This document shows positions 18,214 through 27,849 of a DNA stretch of 64,000 nt, piece by piece. The stretch spans positions 1-64,000 of the forward strand of contig JAGXHZ010000046.1 of NCBI GenBank assembly GCA_024635855.1, written 5' to 3'. Under the pieces are notes generated by a model. It was not told the origin of the DNA. It saw nothing but the letters and a program-made list of their open reading frames with translations, and searched no databases. Source of the DNA: Sulfuricurvum sp. (GTDB lineage Bacteria > Campylobacterota > Campylobacteria > Campylobacterales > Sulfurimonadaceae). The first letter of the stretch is position 1. Every line of letters begins with the position of its first letter. The translations under genes and the position numbers were made by a program.

Positions 18214-19389
18214 ATGGAATTTAAAATTCCCTTTAGCGGTAGAGGACACAACTACACAACGGATGAGGTGAACATTGTTTTAGAAGCAATGCAAACAGCC
18301 GACCCTTTGACTCAAGGACGCTATCGCGATAAATTTGAGCAAACGTTCTGTAGCTATAACCAAGTCCCTTTTGCTTTTTCCGTCTGCAATGCTACAGCGG
18401 CATTGGAAATGGCTGCACAAATGTGTTTGTTTAAACAAAATGACGAGATTATAGCGCCTTCGCATACCTTTACCTCCAGTGTTTATCCCTTTATCAAAAA
18501 AGGGGCCAACGTCGTTTGGGCAGATATTGATCTACTCACCAGAGTTGTGACAGCAGAGACCATAGAAAAATGTATTACACCTAATACAAAAGCTATTATC
18601 GTAGTTCACCTTTACGGATACATGGCAGATATGCCGTCGATAATGGAATTAGCCGCTAAACACAATCTTTTAGTGATCGAAGACGTTGCTCAAGCTATGG
18701 GAACTGAGATTGAGGGGAAAAAAGCTGGAACATTCGGTGATTTTGGAATCTTTTCATTCCATTCTCATAAAAACATCACGACTCTCGGTGAAGGGGGTAT
18801 GTTAAGTGTTAAGAACCCTAAATATGCCGATATCATACCGATGTTAAGACACAATGGACATTGTGGATTTGAGTATGAGCGGGAAAACTATTGGACACCG
18901 GCCATCGGCAATCTTGATTTACCGATTTTAGATGATGAATTCCTTATGCCGAATAATTATTGCTTAGGCGAAGTCGAATGCGCTTTAGGAACAAAATTAA
19001 TGGAAAGACTCGATATGATGAATGCTCAAAAAAGAGAGCGGGCAATACACTTCATTGATCAATTAAAACCTTATGGAGCATTGGAATTTCATCGTGTAGA
19101 TACAACCCGACACAATTACCATCTGCTTGTCGCGAGAGTAACGAACGGAAAACGTGATGAGATCATGAAAAAACTTGTATATGATAAAAAAATAAAATGC
19201 GTAGTCCAGTATTATCCTCTAAATCGCTACCCTCTATATCAAAAACTCGGTTTTGGTGCAGCCGATTGTCCTAAATCAGACTTATTTTTCGACACAATGA
19301 TCTCATTTCCTTTCCAACATTGGATGGATGAAAATGATTTTTCATATATGTTACAATCAACACAAGAAGTTTTGGAGCAATTATCTTGA
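18214..19389 (+). CDS. kdnA: DegT/DnrJ/EryC1 aminotransferase, KdnA-like
   Basis: A 391-residue PLP enzyme of the sugar aminotransferase family. PLP would be held by K186 (SFHSHKNITTLGEGG) with D157 (VIEDVAQAMG); the cofactor loop NATAALEMA is at 59-67 and HTFTSSVYP at 84-92. It matches KdnA (about 390) in size and in following the KdnB-like oxidase, suggesting that the two make a terminal amino group on an eight- or nine-carbon ulosonic acid. A general sugar-nucleotide aminotransferase is the alternative. Confidence 0.65.
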   Translation: MEFKIPFSGRGHNYTTDEVNIVLEAMQTADPLTQGRYRDKFEQTFCSYNQVPFAFSVCNATAALEMAAQMCLFKQNDEIIAPSHTFTSSVYPFIKKGANVVWADIDLLTRVVTAETIEKCITPNTKAIIVVHLYGYMADMPSIMELAAKHNLLVIEDVAQAMGTEIEGKKAGTFGDFGIFSFHSHKNITTLGEGGMLSVKNPKYADIIPMLRHNGHCGFEYERENYWTPAIGNLDLPILDDEFLMPNNYCLGEVECALGTKLMERLDMMNAQKRERAIHFIDQLKPYGALEFHRVDTTRHNYHLLVARVTNGKRDEIMKKLVYDKKIKCVVQYYPLNRYPLYQKLGFGAADCPKSDLFFDTMISFPFQHWMDENDFSYMLQSTQEVLEQLS

Positions 19390-20972
19390 TGCATGATTTA
19401 CTGGTAGTTATCCCTGCTTTGAAAAAAAATGCTGTTATACCAGATCAATTGATCAAAAAACTAGATGGCATTACACTTATTCAAAGGGCAATTAATACCG
19501 CTAAAGAATTAACCGATCATACAAAAATCTTTGTCATCACCGATTCTGAAGAAATTTCTCTTATCTGTGAGCGGAACCATATTGATTTTTATTACAATCC
19601 GGATCTAAATATTGATCCCGATCATATCCTGAGAGAGATACAACTCTTTTTAGATCTTTCCGTCAAAAGAAATATTCTGCTCTTTCGCGGAAATACCCCC
19701 TTAGTGGATGTAAAAGTCTTACAAAGTGCCTGTGAATATTTTGCCGACCATTCTGACTGCATAGTTGTTTCAGTTAAAAAAGAAAAAAGAAAACTCCTAA
19801 AAATACATAACGAGTCTCTTGATAAAGTTGAAGATAATAACTACTATGAGGAACTTAAAGCATTTTATATTTTTAATAGCGAAACAATTCAAAAGCAGGA
19901 CTACCGACTTTTACCATTTGTTATTGAAAATGAAAAATCGATCGAAATTGAAGGATATCAAGACTGGTGGGTATGTGAGAAAGTTCTTCAACGCAAAAAA
20001 ATAGTTTTTCATGTGATTGGATCGATCGAGAGTGGGATGGGGCATATATATCATTCTCTTTCTCTTGCACATGAAATTACCAACCATGAGATTATTTTTG
20101 TTTGCCACGAGCGATACCGAATTGCCGTTGATAAAATAGCATCTATGGATTATCAAGTTATCGCTACGAACAATGTTTTGCAAACTATTTTGGAACTTAA
20201 ACCCGATTTAGTCATTAATGATGTACTGAATACGGAAGAGCCATTCATTAAATCTCTCAAAAATAATAATTTTAAAGTCATAAATTTTGAAGACCTCGGA
20301 AACGGTTCACATTATGCTGATATCGTATTCAACGAGCTATATGATACGCCTCAGATTCAAGGAGACAACTATTTGTGGGGACATGAATATATCACACTGA
20401 GAGATGAGTTTTATGAAGCAATACCGCATCAATTTAATGAAAAGGTAACCGCTGTTCTTATCACATTTGGAGGGACAGATCAAAATAATCTTACCTTAGT
20501 AACACTTCAAGCGATTATAGATATCGCGCGTGAAAAAGGGATTAAAATCTATATTGTCTGCGGTAGTGCCTATCTTTGCAAAACTGAGCTTGAAATATTT
20601 ATCCAAAAAATAGAGTACCCCCTTTTGACATTAACCTATGCAAGCGGAGTTATTTCAAAAATTATGGAACAGACACAAATTGCGATCTCTGCTAATGGCA
20701 GAACCGTCTACGAATTAGCCGATATGAATATTCCCTCAATTGTCCTCTCCCACCATGAAAGAGAAGCAACCCATACTTTTGCCGCCTTAGAAAGGGGCTT
20801 TATCAATCTTGGAATATACCAATTCGAGACTTCGGCAAAAAAAATTGCCGCCAATTTTCTTAAACTTGTGGAAGATACTGACTATAGGAAACTGTTATAC
20901 CTCAATATTCTGCAATATAGTTTCAGAGAAAACAAGAAAAAAGTTGTCTCAAAAATTTTGGAGCAGCTATGA
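19389..20972 (+). CDS. Fusion: cytidylyltransferase-like domain plus PseG-like GT-B domain
   Basis: A 527-residue two-domain protein. Residues 1 to about 200 resemble the NeuA/KdsB nucleotidyltransferase fold (VVIPALKKNAVIPDQLIKKL; LFRGNTPLVD), but the usual R-x-G-S-K loop is replaced by ALKKNAVIPDQ. From about 204 the protein resembles PseG, the UDP-sugar hydrolase of pseudaminic acid synthesis: GMGH at 216-219, LITFGGTDQNN, and ISANGRTVYELADMNIPSIVLS. ATG 19389 is favoured because it overlaps the kdnA stop (TGATG); a TTG one codon earlier is also open. A functional SpsF cytidylyltransferase follows, so the N-terminal domain may be regulatory or act on another sugar. Confidence 0.7.
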   Translation: MHDLLVVIPALKKNAVIPDQLIKKLDGITLIQRAINTAKELTDHTKIFVITDSEEISLICERNHIDFYYNPDLNIDPDHILREIQLFLDLSVKRNILLFRGNTPLVDVKVLQSACEYFADHSDCIVVSVKKEKRKLLKIHNESLDKVEDNNYYEELKAFYIFNSETIQKQDYRLLPFVIENEKSIEIEGYQDWWVCEKVLQRKKIVFHVIGSIESGMGHIYHSLSLAHEITNHEIIFVCHERYRIAVDKIASMDYQVIATNNVLQTILELKPDLVINDVLNTEEPFIKSLKNNNFKVINFEDLGNGSHYADIVFNELYDTPQIQGDNYLWGHEYITLRDEFYEAIPHQFNEKVTAVLITFGGTDQNNLTLVTLQAIIDIAREKGIKIYIVCGSAYLCKTELEIFIQKIEYPLLTLTYASGVISKIMEQTQIAISANGRTVYELADMNIPSIVLSHHEREATHTFAALERGFINLGIYQFETSAKKIAANFLKLVEDTDYRKLLYLNILQYSFRENKKKVVSKILEQL

Positions 20973-21658
20973 GTAAAACCGTCGGTATCATACAAGCTAG
21001 GCTCGGTTCTACACGACTCCCCAACAAGATGATGCTCTCTTTGCATGGGCGCCCTATCATCGAATGGGTGATCCGCCGAACTCTCAAATCAAAAAAGCTC
21101 GATACTATTATCGTTGCTATCCCGGAAACGGTAGAAAATGATATTTTAGCTAGACACATTGAATCCCTAGGTGTTGCCATATATCGTGGAAGTGAGAGCG
21201 ACGTTTTAGATCGATTTTATCACGCAGCTATAAGCACTCAAGCTACCCATATTGTGAGAATTTGTGCCGACAACCCATTGATAGATGGGATAGAAATTGA
21301 TCGACTCATCTCGTTTTATGAAAATAACCCATGTGATTATGCCTATAATCATATTCCTAAAAACAATCGATACCCTGATGGTTTAGGGGCTGAATTGCTT
21401 TCATTTGAACTTTTGAAGCATATGTATAATGTAGCCAAAACAACCTACTACCGTGAGCATTGTTTCTCTTATGTAGCAGAGAATTGTGACCGATACGTAA
21501 TAAAAACTTTTGATCCTCCGGAGAAACTAGCACATCCTAATCTAAAATTTGATATTGATACCTTTGATGATTATTACTATTTATCTATGAAAACTTTTGA
21601 TATTGACACACCCTCGCAGGATCTAATAAAATTATTTTATCAGGAGATACCAGTATGA
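20969..21658 (+). CDS. SpsF-type cytidylyltransferase (module 1)
   Basis: A 229-residue enzyme of the SpsF/KdsB-like family, thought to join CMP to a ulosonic acid. The nucleotide loop is intact: GIIQARLGSTRLPNK (6-20), then YRGSESDVLDRFYHA and the metal site ICADNPLID. Starts with an ATGA overlap on the fusion gene and ends with another on neuB. First of three SpsF paralogues in the window. Confidence 0.8.
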   Translation: MSKTVGIIQARLGSTRLPNKMMLSLHGRPIIEWVIRRTLKSKKLDTIIVAIPETVENDILARHIESLGVAIYRGSESDVLDRFYHAAISTQATHIVRICADNPLIDGIEIDRLISFYENNPCDYAYNHIPKNNRYPDGLGAELLSFELLKHMYNVAKTTYYREHCFSYVAENCDRYVIKTFDPPEKLAHPNLKFDIDTFDDYYYLSMKTFDIDTPSQDLIKLFYQEIPV

Positions 21659-22713
21659 AGATATTAGACATTTTTTCGTCTATCAACCCTTGTCAAGCTG
21701 TTTTGCATAGACCTTATATTATTGCTGAAGCCGGAGTAAACCACGAAGGAAGTATGGAAATAGCGAAACGGCTGATTAACGAAGCAAAAGAGGGCGGTGC
21801 CGATGCCATAAAGTTTCAAACCTACAAAGCGGAAACAATAGCATCTAAAGACTCCCCCTCTTATTGGGATACGACCAAAGAACCAACAAAAAGCCAATAT
21901 GAACTCTTTAAAAAGCATGACCGTTTTTGGAAGAATGAAATGCAAGAGCTAAAAACATATTGCGATGCAGTGGGAATTGAATTTATGAGTACCCCGTTTG
22001 ATGTCGAATCGGCCAGTTTCTTAAACGATATGATGGATGTTTTTAAAATTTCCTCTTCCGATATTACCAACAAACCATTTATCGAACATATCTGCAGTTT
22101 TGGTAAGCCAATCATCCTCTCAACAGGTGCCAGCCACCTCCATGAGATTCAAGAAGCGGTTAGTTGGATAGAAGCCAAAGGCAATCCACTTGCACTACTC
22201 CATTGTGTCCTCAACTATCCGACACCCGATAAAAATGCTAATCTGGGGATGATTTTAGGACTTAAAAAAGCATTCCCGGATAAAATAATCGGCTATTCCG
22301 ATCACACCTTGCCCAAGAAAATGAAAGTATGCGAAATGGCAGCGCTACTCGGTAGTGTCATAATCGAAAAACATTTTACTCATGATAAAACATTGCCCGG
22401 CAATGATCATTACCATGCCATGGACAAAACAGACTTAAAATTTCTCCGAGACAATCTAGAAGAAACACTTGAGATATTAGGATGCTTTAACGTCGAAACA
22501 CTTGAAGCTGAAGCACCGGCACGCAAAAATGCACGTAGAAGCTTAGTTGCAACCATCGATATTCCCAAAGGAAAAGTTATCGAAAGATCTCATTTGACCT
22601 TTAAACGACCTGCACACGGCATCAGTCCAAAATACATTGATGAGATCATTGGTAAAACGGCAGCAGTCAATATTAACGACGATGATGTTTTGCAATGGAA
22701 TATGTTCCTATGA
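21655..22713 (+). CDS. NeuB-family ulosonic acid synthase (module 1)
   Basis: A 352-residue N-acetylneuraminate-synthase-family enzyme, condensing phosphoenolpyruvate with an amino sugar to make a nonulosonic acid. The TIM barrel shows YIIAEAGVNHEG (21-32), AIKFQTYKAE, STPFD, KISSSDI, LLHCVLNYP, and the Mn-binding histidines in GYSDHT and IEKHFTHD. The C-terminal antifreeze-like SAF domain is at about 285-350. The usual G-P-D-H segment reads GNDHYHAMD, a departure from NeuB/PseI/LegI that may reflect a different substrate. ATGA overlaps on both sides tie it to spsF and the DUF4910 gene. Confidence 0.85.
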   Translation: MKILDIFSSINPCQAVLHRPYIIAEAGVNHEGSMEIAKRLINEAKEGGADAIKFQTYKAETIASKDSPSYWDTTKEPTKSQYELFKKHDRFWKNEMQELKTYCDAVGIEFMSTPFDVESASFLNDMMDVFKISSSDITNKPFIEHICSFGKPIILSTGASHLHEIQEAVSWIEAKGNPLALLHCVLNYPTPDKNANLGMILGLKKAFPDKIIGYSDHTLPKKMKVCEMAALLGSVIIEKHFTHDKTLPGNDHYHAMDKTDLKFLRDNLEETLEILGCFNVETLEAEAPARKNARRSLVATIDIPKGKVIERSHLTFKRPAHGISPKYIDEIIGKTAAVNINDDDVLQWNMFL

Positions 22714-24014
22714 CAGATTTCACAAGCGAAATCAACGATTATTTATTAAGATTATTTCCGATTACTCGTAGTATCACCGGAGTAGGAAACAGAGAGACTC
22801 TTGCGATTTTACAAGAGCTTATTCCTCTAAACATCCTTGAGTACCCAAGTGGTCAACAGGTTTATGATTGGACTATACCCAAGGAGTGGCATATCAAAGA
22901 TGCCTGGATCAAAGACAGCCGAGGGAATAAAATCATTGATTTCAAGAACTCTAACCTGCATGTTGTAAGCTATTCGAAACCTATACACCAAAGTATGCGT
23001 TTTCAGGATTTGCAAGACCATCTCCATTATTTAGAAAATCTTCCCGAAGCCATCCCTTATCGAACCTCTTATTACAATGATAATTGGGGCTTTTGCATCA
23101 GTTATTCACAATACAAAGAGCTATTTGACGAAAATGAAGAATATGAGGTATGTATTGACAGCAACTTCACCCAAGGAAGCCTCTCTATCGGTGAGCTTCT
23201 CATTCAAGGGAAAAGTAACAAAGAGTACCTCATCTCCTGCTATCTTTGCCATCCTTCTATGGCCAATGACAGCTTAAGCGGTGTTATCACCACTGTATTT
23301 ATCGCACGGGAGCTTTTAAAAATCCAAAAAACGTTGGAACACAGCTACAGAATCATTTTTGTCCCCGAAACGATAGGAGCCATTGCCTATTGTGCTAATA
23401 ATGAGTTGCCGATGCGGAATATCAATAATGGCCTCGTCATTACGACATGCGGCGGTCCGGGCAAATTTGGATACAAGCAATCATGGTCAGAAAATAATTT
23501 TATTAATCACATGATAGAAGATGTATTTAGAAAGAACGACATAGATTTTATCACTTATCCTTTTGATATACATGGAAGCGACGAGCGACAATACTCTTCA
23601 CAAGGTTTTCGTATCAATTGTGCTACCATTTCAAAAGATAAATATTACGAATATGACTATTATCATACGTCCTTGGATAATTTAGATTTTGTCAAAACGG
23701 AATATATTCAGCAAACACTGGATTTATATCTACAGTTAATCTTCGCCATGGATAAAAATATTGTATATGAAACCCTTTATCCGAATTGTGAAGTGATGTT
23801 AAGCAAGCATAACTTATATCCTACAACGGGTGGGGCCATCCTTCCAAATAGCAATCTTTCCTCTTTAGATATTATATTGTGGAGCTTATTCTATATGGAT
23901 GGCGATACATCTCTTTACGAGATCAGCAACCGATTAAAAGTGGATATTTCTATTGTATATGACACCGTAAAAAATTTAGAAGTTAAAAAAATAGTAAAGT
24001 TAAAAGATGAATGA
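22710..24014 (+). CDS. DUF4910 / aminopeptidase-fold metallo-hydrolase
   Basis: A 434-residue cytosolic protein with an M28-like zinc aminopeptidase fold and an inserted DUF2172-type domain. Likely metal ligands are H181 (CHPSMANDSLSG), D187, E220 (VPETIGA), D291 (GSDERQY) and H319 (YHTSLDN). The last 70 residues look like a winged helix. Proteins of this type are frequent in surface-glycan clusters and have no settled function; removal of an acyl or amino-acyl group from an amino sugar is a guess. The ATG at 22710 gives an ATGA overlap with neuB; an in-frame ATG at 22695 is less likely. Confidence 0.75.
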   Translation: MTDFTSEINDYLLRLFPITRSITGVGNRETLAILQELIPLNILEYPSGQQVYDWTIPKEWHIKDAWIKDSRGNKIIDFKNSNLHVVSYSKPIHQSMRFQDLQDHLHYLENLPEAIPYRTSYYNDNWGFCISYSQYKELFDENEEYEVCIDSNFTQGSLSIGELLIQGKSNKEYLISCYLCHPSMANDSLSGVITTVFIARELLKIQKTLEHSYRIIFVPETIGAIAYCANNELPMRNINNGLVITTCGGPGKFGYKQSWSENNFINHMIEDVFRKNDIDFITYPFDIHGSDERQYSSQGFRINCATISKDKYYEYDYYHTSLDNLDFVKTEYIQQTLDLYLQLIFAMDKNIVYETLYPNCEVMLSKHNLYPTTGGAILPNSNLSSLDIILWSLFYMDGDTSLYEISNRLKVDISIVYDTVKNLEVKKIVKLKDE

Positions 24015-24999
24015 TAAATATCAAATAGAAGAGATAAACGACCTCGATTTATGGCAAGCCTATGTTGAAGAAACTCCCCAATATACTATGTTTGTCAGCT
24101 CTACTTATTTAAGTTCATTCGGTGGAGACTATAAGCTTTTTTTAGTAAAAAAAGGAATTCATTCAAAAGCGGGGTTTTGTGTCATACTGTCAAAGAACGG
24201 AAAAGATGTCATTCAAGATGACCTCATAATTTATTCCGGTATATTTTTTAAAAACGATCTGACCCAAAAAGAAGTAAAAGCAAAATCTGAACGATTTGCA
24301 ATCACAGAACAAATTATTCTGTTTCTGACACAAAATTTCCAAACCATCGAGATCGCACTATCCACAAAAATCGAGGATATGCGCCCATTTTTATGGTATA
24401 ACTATGGTTCAGAAAATAAAAATCAAATTTTTACCCTTAATCTCAGATACACCAGTTATTTAGACATATCTGAATTAAAACATATTTCTGAAGAAGATAC
24501 AGAACTGTTTAGAGGGCTCGAAACACTTAGGCAGCGTAATATACGAAAAGCCAGAAACGAAAACTCCTTTACTCTTGAAGAATTGCAAACTGACCTATTC
24601 TTAGAATACTATACGGCTCTTATGGAAAGCCAGAATGAACAAGTGTCGAATAGTAAATTAAGTAATATCGTCAACATAATCAATAATACTGTTCGATCTA
24701 AACAAGCAGTGATGTTTGCAACGAAAAATGCTAAAAATGAAATCATTTATCTAACAGTTTTTTCATACGACAAATACCGGGCCTATTACCTGTTCGGTGC
24801 AGGTAACCCAAATGCCACAGAGCATTACAGAGGCACAATCTGCTTTTGGGATGCTTTTATTAAATTGGCAAAAGATTACAATGTAACTGAAGTTGATTTG
24901 GAAGGCATCAATTCTCCGCACAGAGGCTGGTTCAAACTCAGTTTCGGCGGAACCATAGAACCATATTACGAAATAAAGTTAGGAGCAATGCATGAATAA
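24007..24999 (+). CDS. FemAB/GNAT-like acyltransferase
   Basis: A 330-residue protein with the two-lobed GNAT fold of the FemAB / Acetyltransf_6 group. The RNIRKARNENSFTLEEL stretch in the middle and the C-terminal EVDLEGINSPHRGWFKLSFGG are characteristic. Such enzymes move an amino-acyl or acyl group to an amino sugar. It lies inside the module 1 tailoring block, overlapping its neighbours by 8 bases on both sides. The acyl donor is unknown. Confidence 0.65.
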   Translation: MNDKYQIEEINDLDLWQAYVEETPQYTMFVSSTYLSSFGGDYKLFLVKKGIHSKAGFCVILSKNGKDVIQDDLIIYSGIFFKNDLTQKEVKAKSERFAITEQIILFLTQNFQTIEIALSTKIEDMRPFLWYNYGSENKNQIFTLNLRYTSYLDISELKHISEEDTELFRGLETLRQRNIRKARNENSFTLEELQTDLFLEYYTALMESQNEQVSNSKLSNIVNIINNTVRSKQAVMFATKNAKNEIIYLTVFSYDKYRAYYLFGAGNPNATEHYRGTICFWDAFIKLAKDYNVTEVDLEGINSPHRGWFKLSFGGTIEPYYEIKLGAMHE

Positions 25000-26077
25000 T
25001 AAAGAAGAAGAAAAATATATTCCTATTAATAAAGGTCACTTTGACCTTGACACACCTGAAAGAACGCAAGCCTTTCAAAGTAAAATGGCAACTGGATGGG
25101 AAAAAGAATACCAAGAATACCGTTTTAAATGGGTAGAACTCCCTAAATCAAGAAAACTTTCAGAATATCCCCTTCTGGTCGACCTTGAACTTGCTTCGGC
25201 ATGTAACCTAAAATGCCCTATGTGTTATACCATTACCGATGAATTTAAAAGTAAAGTTACAAAAGGGTTTATGGATTTTGATCTTTTTAAAAAAATCGTA
25301 GATGAAGTAGCAGGAAAGGTCTTTGCTATTCGACTAAGCCTAAGAGGGGAAGCTACTCTACATAAACGCTTTATAGATGCAATCGAATATGCAAAGCAAA
25401 GCGGAATCAAAGAAGTATCTACTTTAACGCATGGTGGAAATCTAAATTTAGAATTTTTCAAAAAAGCTGCCGATGCAGGGATTGATTGGATCACTATCTC
25501 AATTGATGGCGTGGATGAGGAATACAATAAAATCAGAAAACCTCTAAAATTTGATGAAACAATTAAACGCCTTCAAGATATAAAAAAATACAAAGAGGAC
25601 AATAATCTCATCAAACCTGTTATAAAAATACAGGGGATATGGCCAGCCATTCGTCCAAACCCTACCAAATATTACGAAACGATAGCACCCCTAGTAGATT
25701 TGGTCTCATATAATCCACTTATCGACTATCTGCGTAAAGATACCGAAATCATCTATGAAGAAAATTTTGCTTGTCCTCAACTGTATCAGCGTATTGTAGT
25801 CGGCAGTGATGGTCAAGTTATGATGTGTAGCAATGATGAAGACGGCGAAGAAATCATTGGAAACGCTTACAATGAATCCATTTATGAAATTTGGCATGGA
25901 GAGAAACTAAATAAAATTAGAGACATCCACAATCAGATAGATGGCTTTAAAACGATGAAAGTTTGTAAGCTTTGCTACTACCCGAGAAAAATGGCGCCAG
26001 ACGAACCCGCCAAAGTCGGAGACAGAGATATAATCATAGAAAACTATATCAATAGAAAACAAGAAGCCGGAGAATAA
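24992..26077 (+). CDS. Radical SAM/SPASM enzyme
   Basis: A 361-residue radical SAM protein. The [4Fe-4S] cluster for SAM cleavage would be bound by C71, C75 and C78 (ACNLKCPMCYT). The C-terminal SPASM domain supplies further cysteines (FACPQL, VMMCSND, KVCKLCYYP) for an auxiliary cluster, with the typical NAYNESIYEIWHGEKLNKIR segment between. Known SPASM enzymes include sugar dehydrogenases and dehydratases of aminoglycoside pathways as well as peptide-modifying enzymes. With no precursor peptide gene nearby, a sugar substrate is more likely. Confidence 0.85.
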   Translation: MNNKEEEKYIPINKGHFDLDTPERTQAFQSKMATGWEKEYQEYRFKWVELPKSRKLSEYPLLVDLELASACNLKCPMCYTITDEFKSKVTKGFMDFDLFKKIVDEVAGKVFAIRLSLRGEATLHKRFIDAIEYAKQSGIKEVSTLTHGGNLNLEFFKKAADAGIDWITISIDGVDEEYNKIRKPLKFDETIKRLQDIKKYKEDNNLIKPVIKIQGIWPAIRPNPTKYYETIAPLVDLVSYNPLIDYLRKDTEIIYEENFACPQLYQRIVVGSDGQVMMCSNDEDGEEIIGNAYNESIYEIWHGEKLNKIRDIHNQIDGFKTMKVCKLCYYPRKMAPDEPAKVGDRDIIIENYINRKQEAGE

Positions 26078-26079
26078 AT

Positions 26080-27849
26080 ATGAAAATATTATCTATTTAT
26101 TGGGGAATTTGTTCAAGCGCGTCTATCCTCGTGGATAATACCGTTATTGCGGCCACCCATGAAGAGAGATACACACGAATCAAAAATGATGATTCATTTC
26201 CGAAAAACGCTATCGAGTATTGCTTAGAAGAAGCAGGTTTGAGGGCATCTGATTTGGATTATGCCGTAATTGCTTCTATGGAACAAGATTTTCATCACCA
26301 ACTAACCCGTCCATCTTCCTGGAGCATAGAAGATTATCTCAAAGAGCAGAGAGAATATTGGAAACCAATTATATACAATCATCAAAAGATCAATTATATG
26401 GACATTTTGAAGGAGCTAATCGACTATAACCAATATCCGGCGTCCTATTGGAAAGAGGCACAAACTCATCCTGAAACATTTCCTCAGGACAGAGAAACCA
26501 TATTAGCCGACTATTTAGGGATTAGTAAAAACAAAGTCAAACGTATCGAACACCACAAGGCGCATGCCTATTATTCCTATTACGCTTCAAATTTTAGAAA
26601 TGAAAAAGTCTTGGCATTCACGGTTGATGGACACGGAGATGGTCTCAATGCGACCATAGCCATATTTGATGAACAAGGTAAATACACAAGAGTTTTTGCA
26701 ACAAACAATTGTTTTATAGCCAGAATTTATAGATATATGACCCTTCTTCTTGGTATGAAACCGAATGAGCATGAATTCAAAGTTATGGGATTAGCCCCTT
26801 ATGGAAAAGAGAAGTACGCAAAAAAAGCTTATGATGTTTTTGCCAGTACCCTTTATGTAGATGGCCTTGAGTTTAAGTGGAAAGAAAAACCTACAGACAG
26901 TTATTATTGGTTTAGGGAACAACTCGAAGGGATTCGGTTTGACAATATTGCCTGGGGGCTTCAAGCTTGGGTCGAGGAACTTCTGACCACTTGGGTTAAA
27001 AATGCGATTAATGAATTTGGGATCCACAAAATTGTCTTAGCCGGCGGTGTAGCCATGAACATAAAAGCTATGGGGAAAATAGCTGAGCTTGATGAGGTCG
27101 AAGATATATTTGTAGGTGGCAGCGCCAGCGATGAGTCAATGGCAATCAGTGCAGCTCTTTGTATGGCGGAAGATGCTCAAAGCCAATGGGATCATAATAT
27201 TTATCCGATCAAAAATTTGTATTTAGGCGCAAATGCGACTGAAGCCGATGAAAAAGAGGTAATTGCGGCATTAGATAAAACAAAATATAAAATAATAGAG
27301 CACCCTAGCGCACAAGCGATAGCACAAGAATTATCTGACGGCAAAGTATTGGCGCGAAGTGCCGGAAGAATGGAGTTTGGACAAAGAGCGCTAGGCAATC
27401 GCTCTATTATCGCTGATCCTAAAAGTCTAATGGTCAAAGAAACCATAAATACCATGATAAAAAATAGAGATTTTTGGATGCCTTTTGCCCCAATAGTAAT
27501 GGATACATATGTCCAACAATATTTAATAAATCCGAAAAAACTGCACTCTGCATACATGACAATAGGATTTGACACGACAGAAGAGGGGTATAATTGCATG
27601 ACTGCCGCATGCCATCCTGCAGATAAAAGTGCCCGCCCTGAAATGTTATCAAAAACTCTAAACGCTGATGTGTATGAAATCATGGAGGAGTTTGAAAAGT
27701 TGACAGGTAGAGGTGCAATATTAAACACGAGTTTTAATCTGCATGGCTACCCAATAGTCAATACACCAGCGGAAGCTGTATATGTATTGGAAAATAGTGG
27801 GTTAGACGGTTTGGTTTTAAATCACTTTATGGTGCTGAAAAATGGATAA
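26080..27849 (+). CDS. Carbamoyltransferase of the NodU/TobZ family
   Basis: A 589-residue O-carbamoyltransferase. The N-terminal Kae1-like domain begins MKILSIYWGICSSASILVD and contains HEERYTRIKND, the metal-binding HHKAHAYYSYYAS and the DGHGDGLNATI loop. The C-terminal YrdC-like domain has SAGRMEFGQRALGNRSIIADP and ILNTSFNLHGYPIV. The family makes carbamoyl-AMP and transfers the carbamoyl to a sugar hydroxyl, as in Nod factors and tobramycin. In module 1 it probably decorates the ulosonic acid or a related sugar. Confidence 0.9.
   Translation: MKILSIYWGICSSASILVDNTVIAATHEERYTRIKNDDSFPKNAIEYCLEEAGLRASDLDYAVIASMEQDFHHQLTRPSSWSIEDYLKEQREYWKPIIYNHQKINYMDILKELIDYNQYPASYWKEAQTHPETFPQDRETILADYLGISKNKVKRIEHHKAHAYYSYYASNFRNEKVLAFTVDGHGDGLNATIAIFDEQGKYTRVFATNNCFIARIYRYMTLLLGMKPNEHEFKVMGLAPYGKEKYAKKAYDVFASTLYVDGLEFKWKEKPTDSYYWFREQLEGIRFDNIAWGLQAWVEELLTTWVKNAINEFGIHKIVLAGGVAMNIKAMGKIAELDEVEDIFVGGSASDESMAISAALCMAEDAQSQWDHNIYPIKNLYLGANATEADEKEVIAALDKTKYKIIEHPSAQAIAQELSDGKVLARSAGRMEFGQRALGNRSIIADPKSLMVKETINTMIKNRDFWMPFAPIVMDTYVQQYLINPKKLHSAYMTIGFDTTEEGYNCMTAACHPADKSARPEMLSKTLNADVYEIMEEFEKLTGRGAILNTSFNLHGYPIVNTPAEAVYVLENSGLDGLVLNHFMVLKNG

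Noticed and set aside
22695..22709. Earlier ATG for the DUF4910 gene
   Set aside because: The ATG at 22710 gives the ATGA overlap seen repeatedly in this locus; the extra five residues match nothing.
27201..27728. 175-codon open frame on the minus strand
   Set aside because: Antisense to the C-terminal domain of the carbamoyltransferase; low-complexity hydrophobic translation, no ribosome-binding site.
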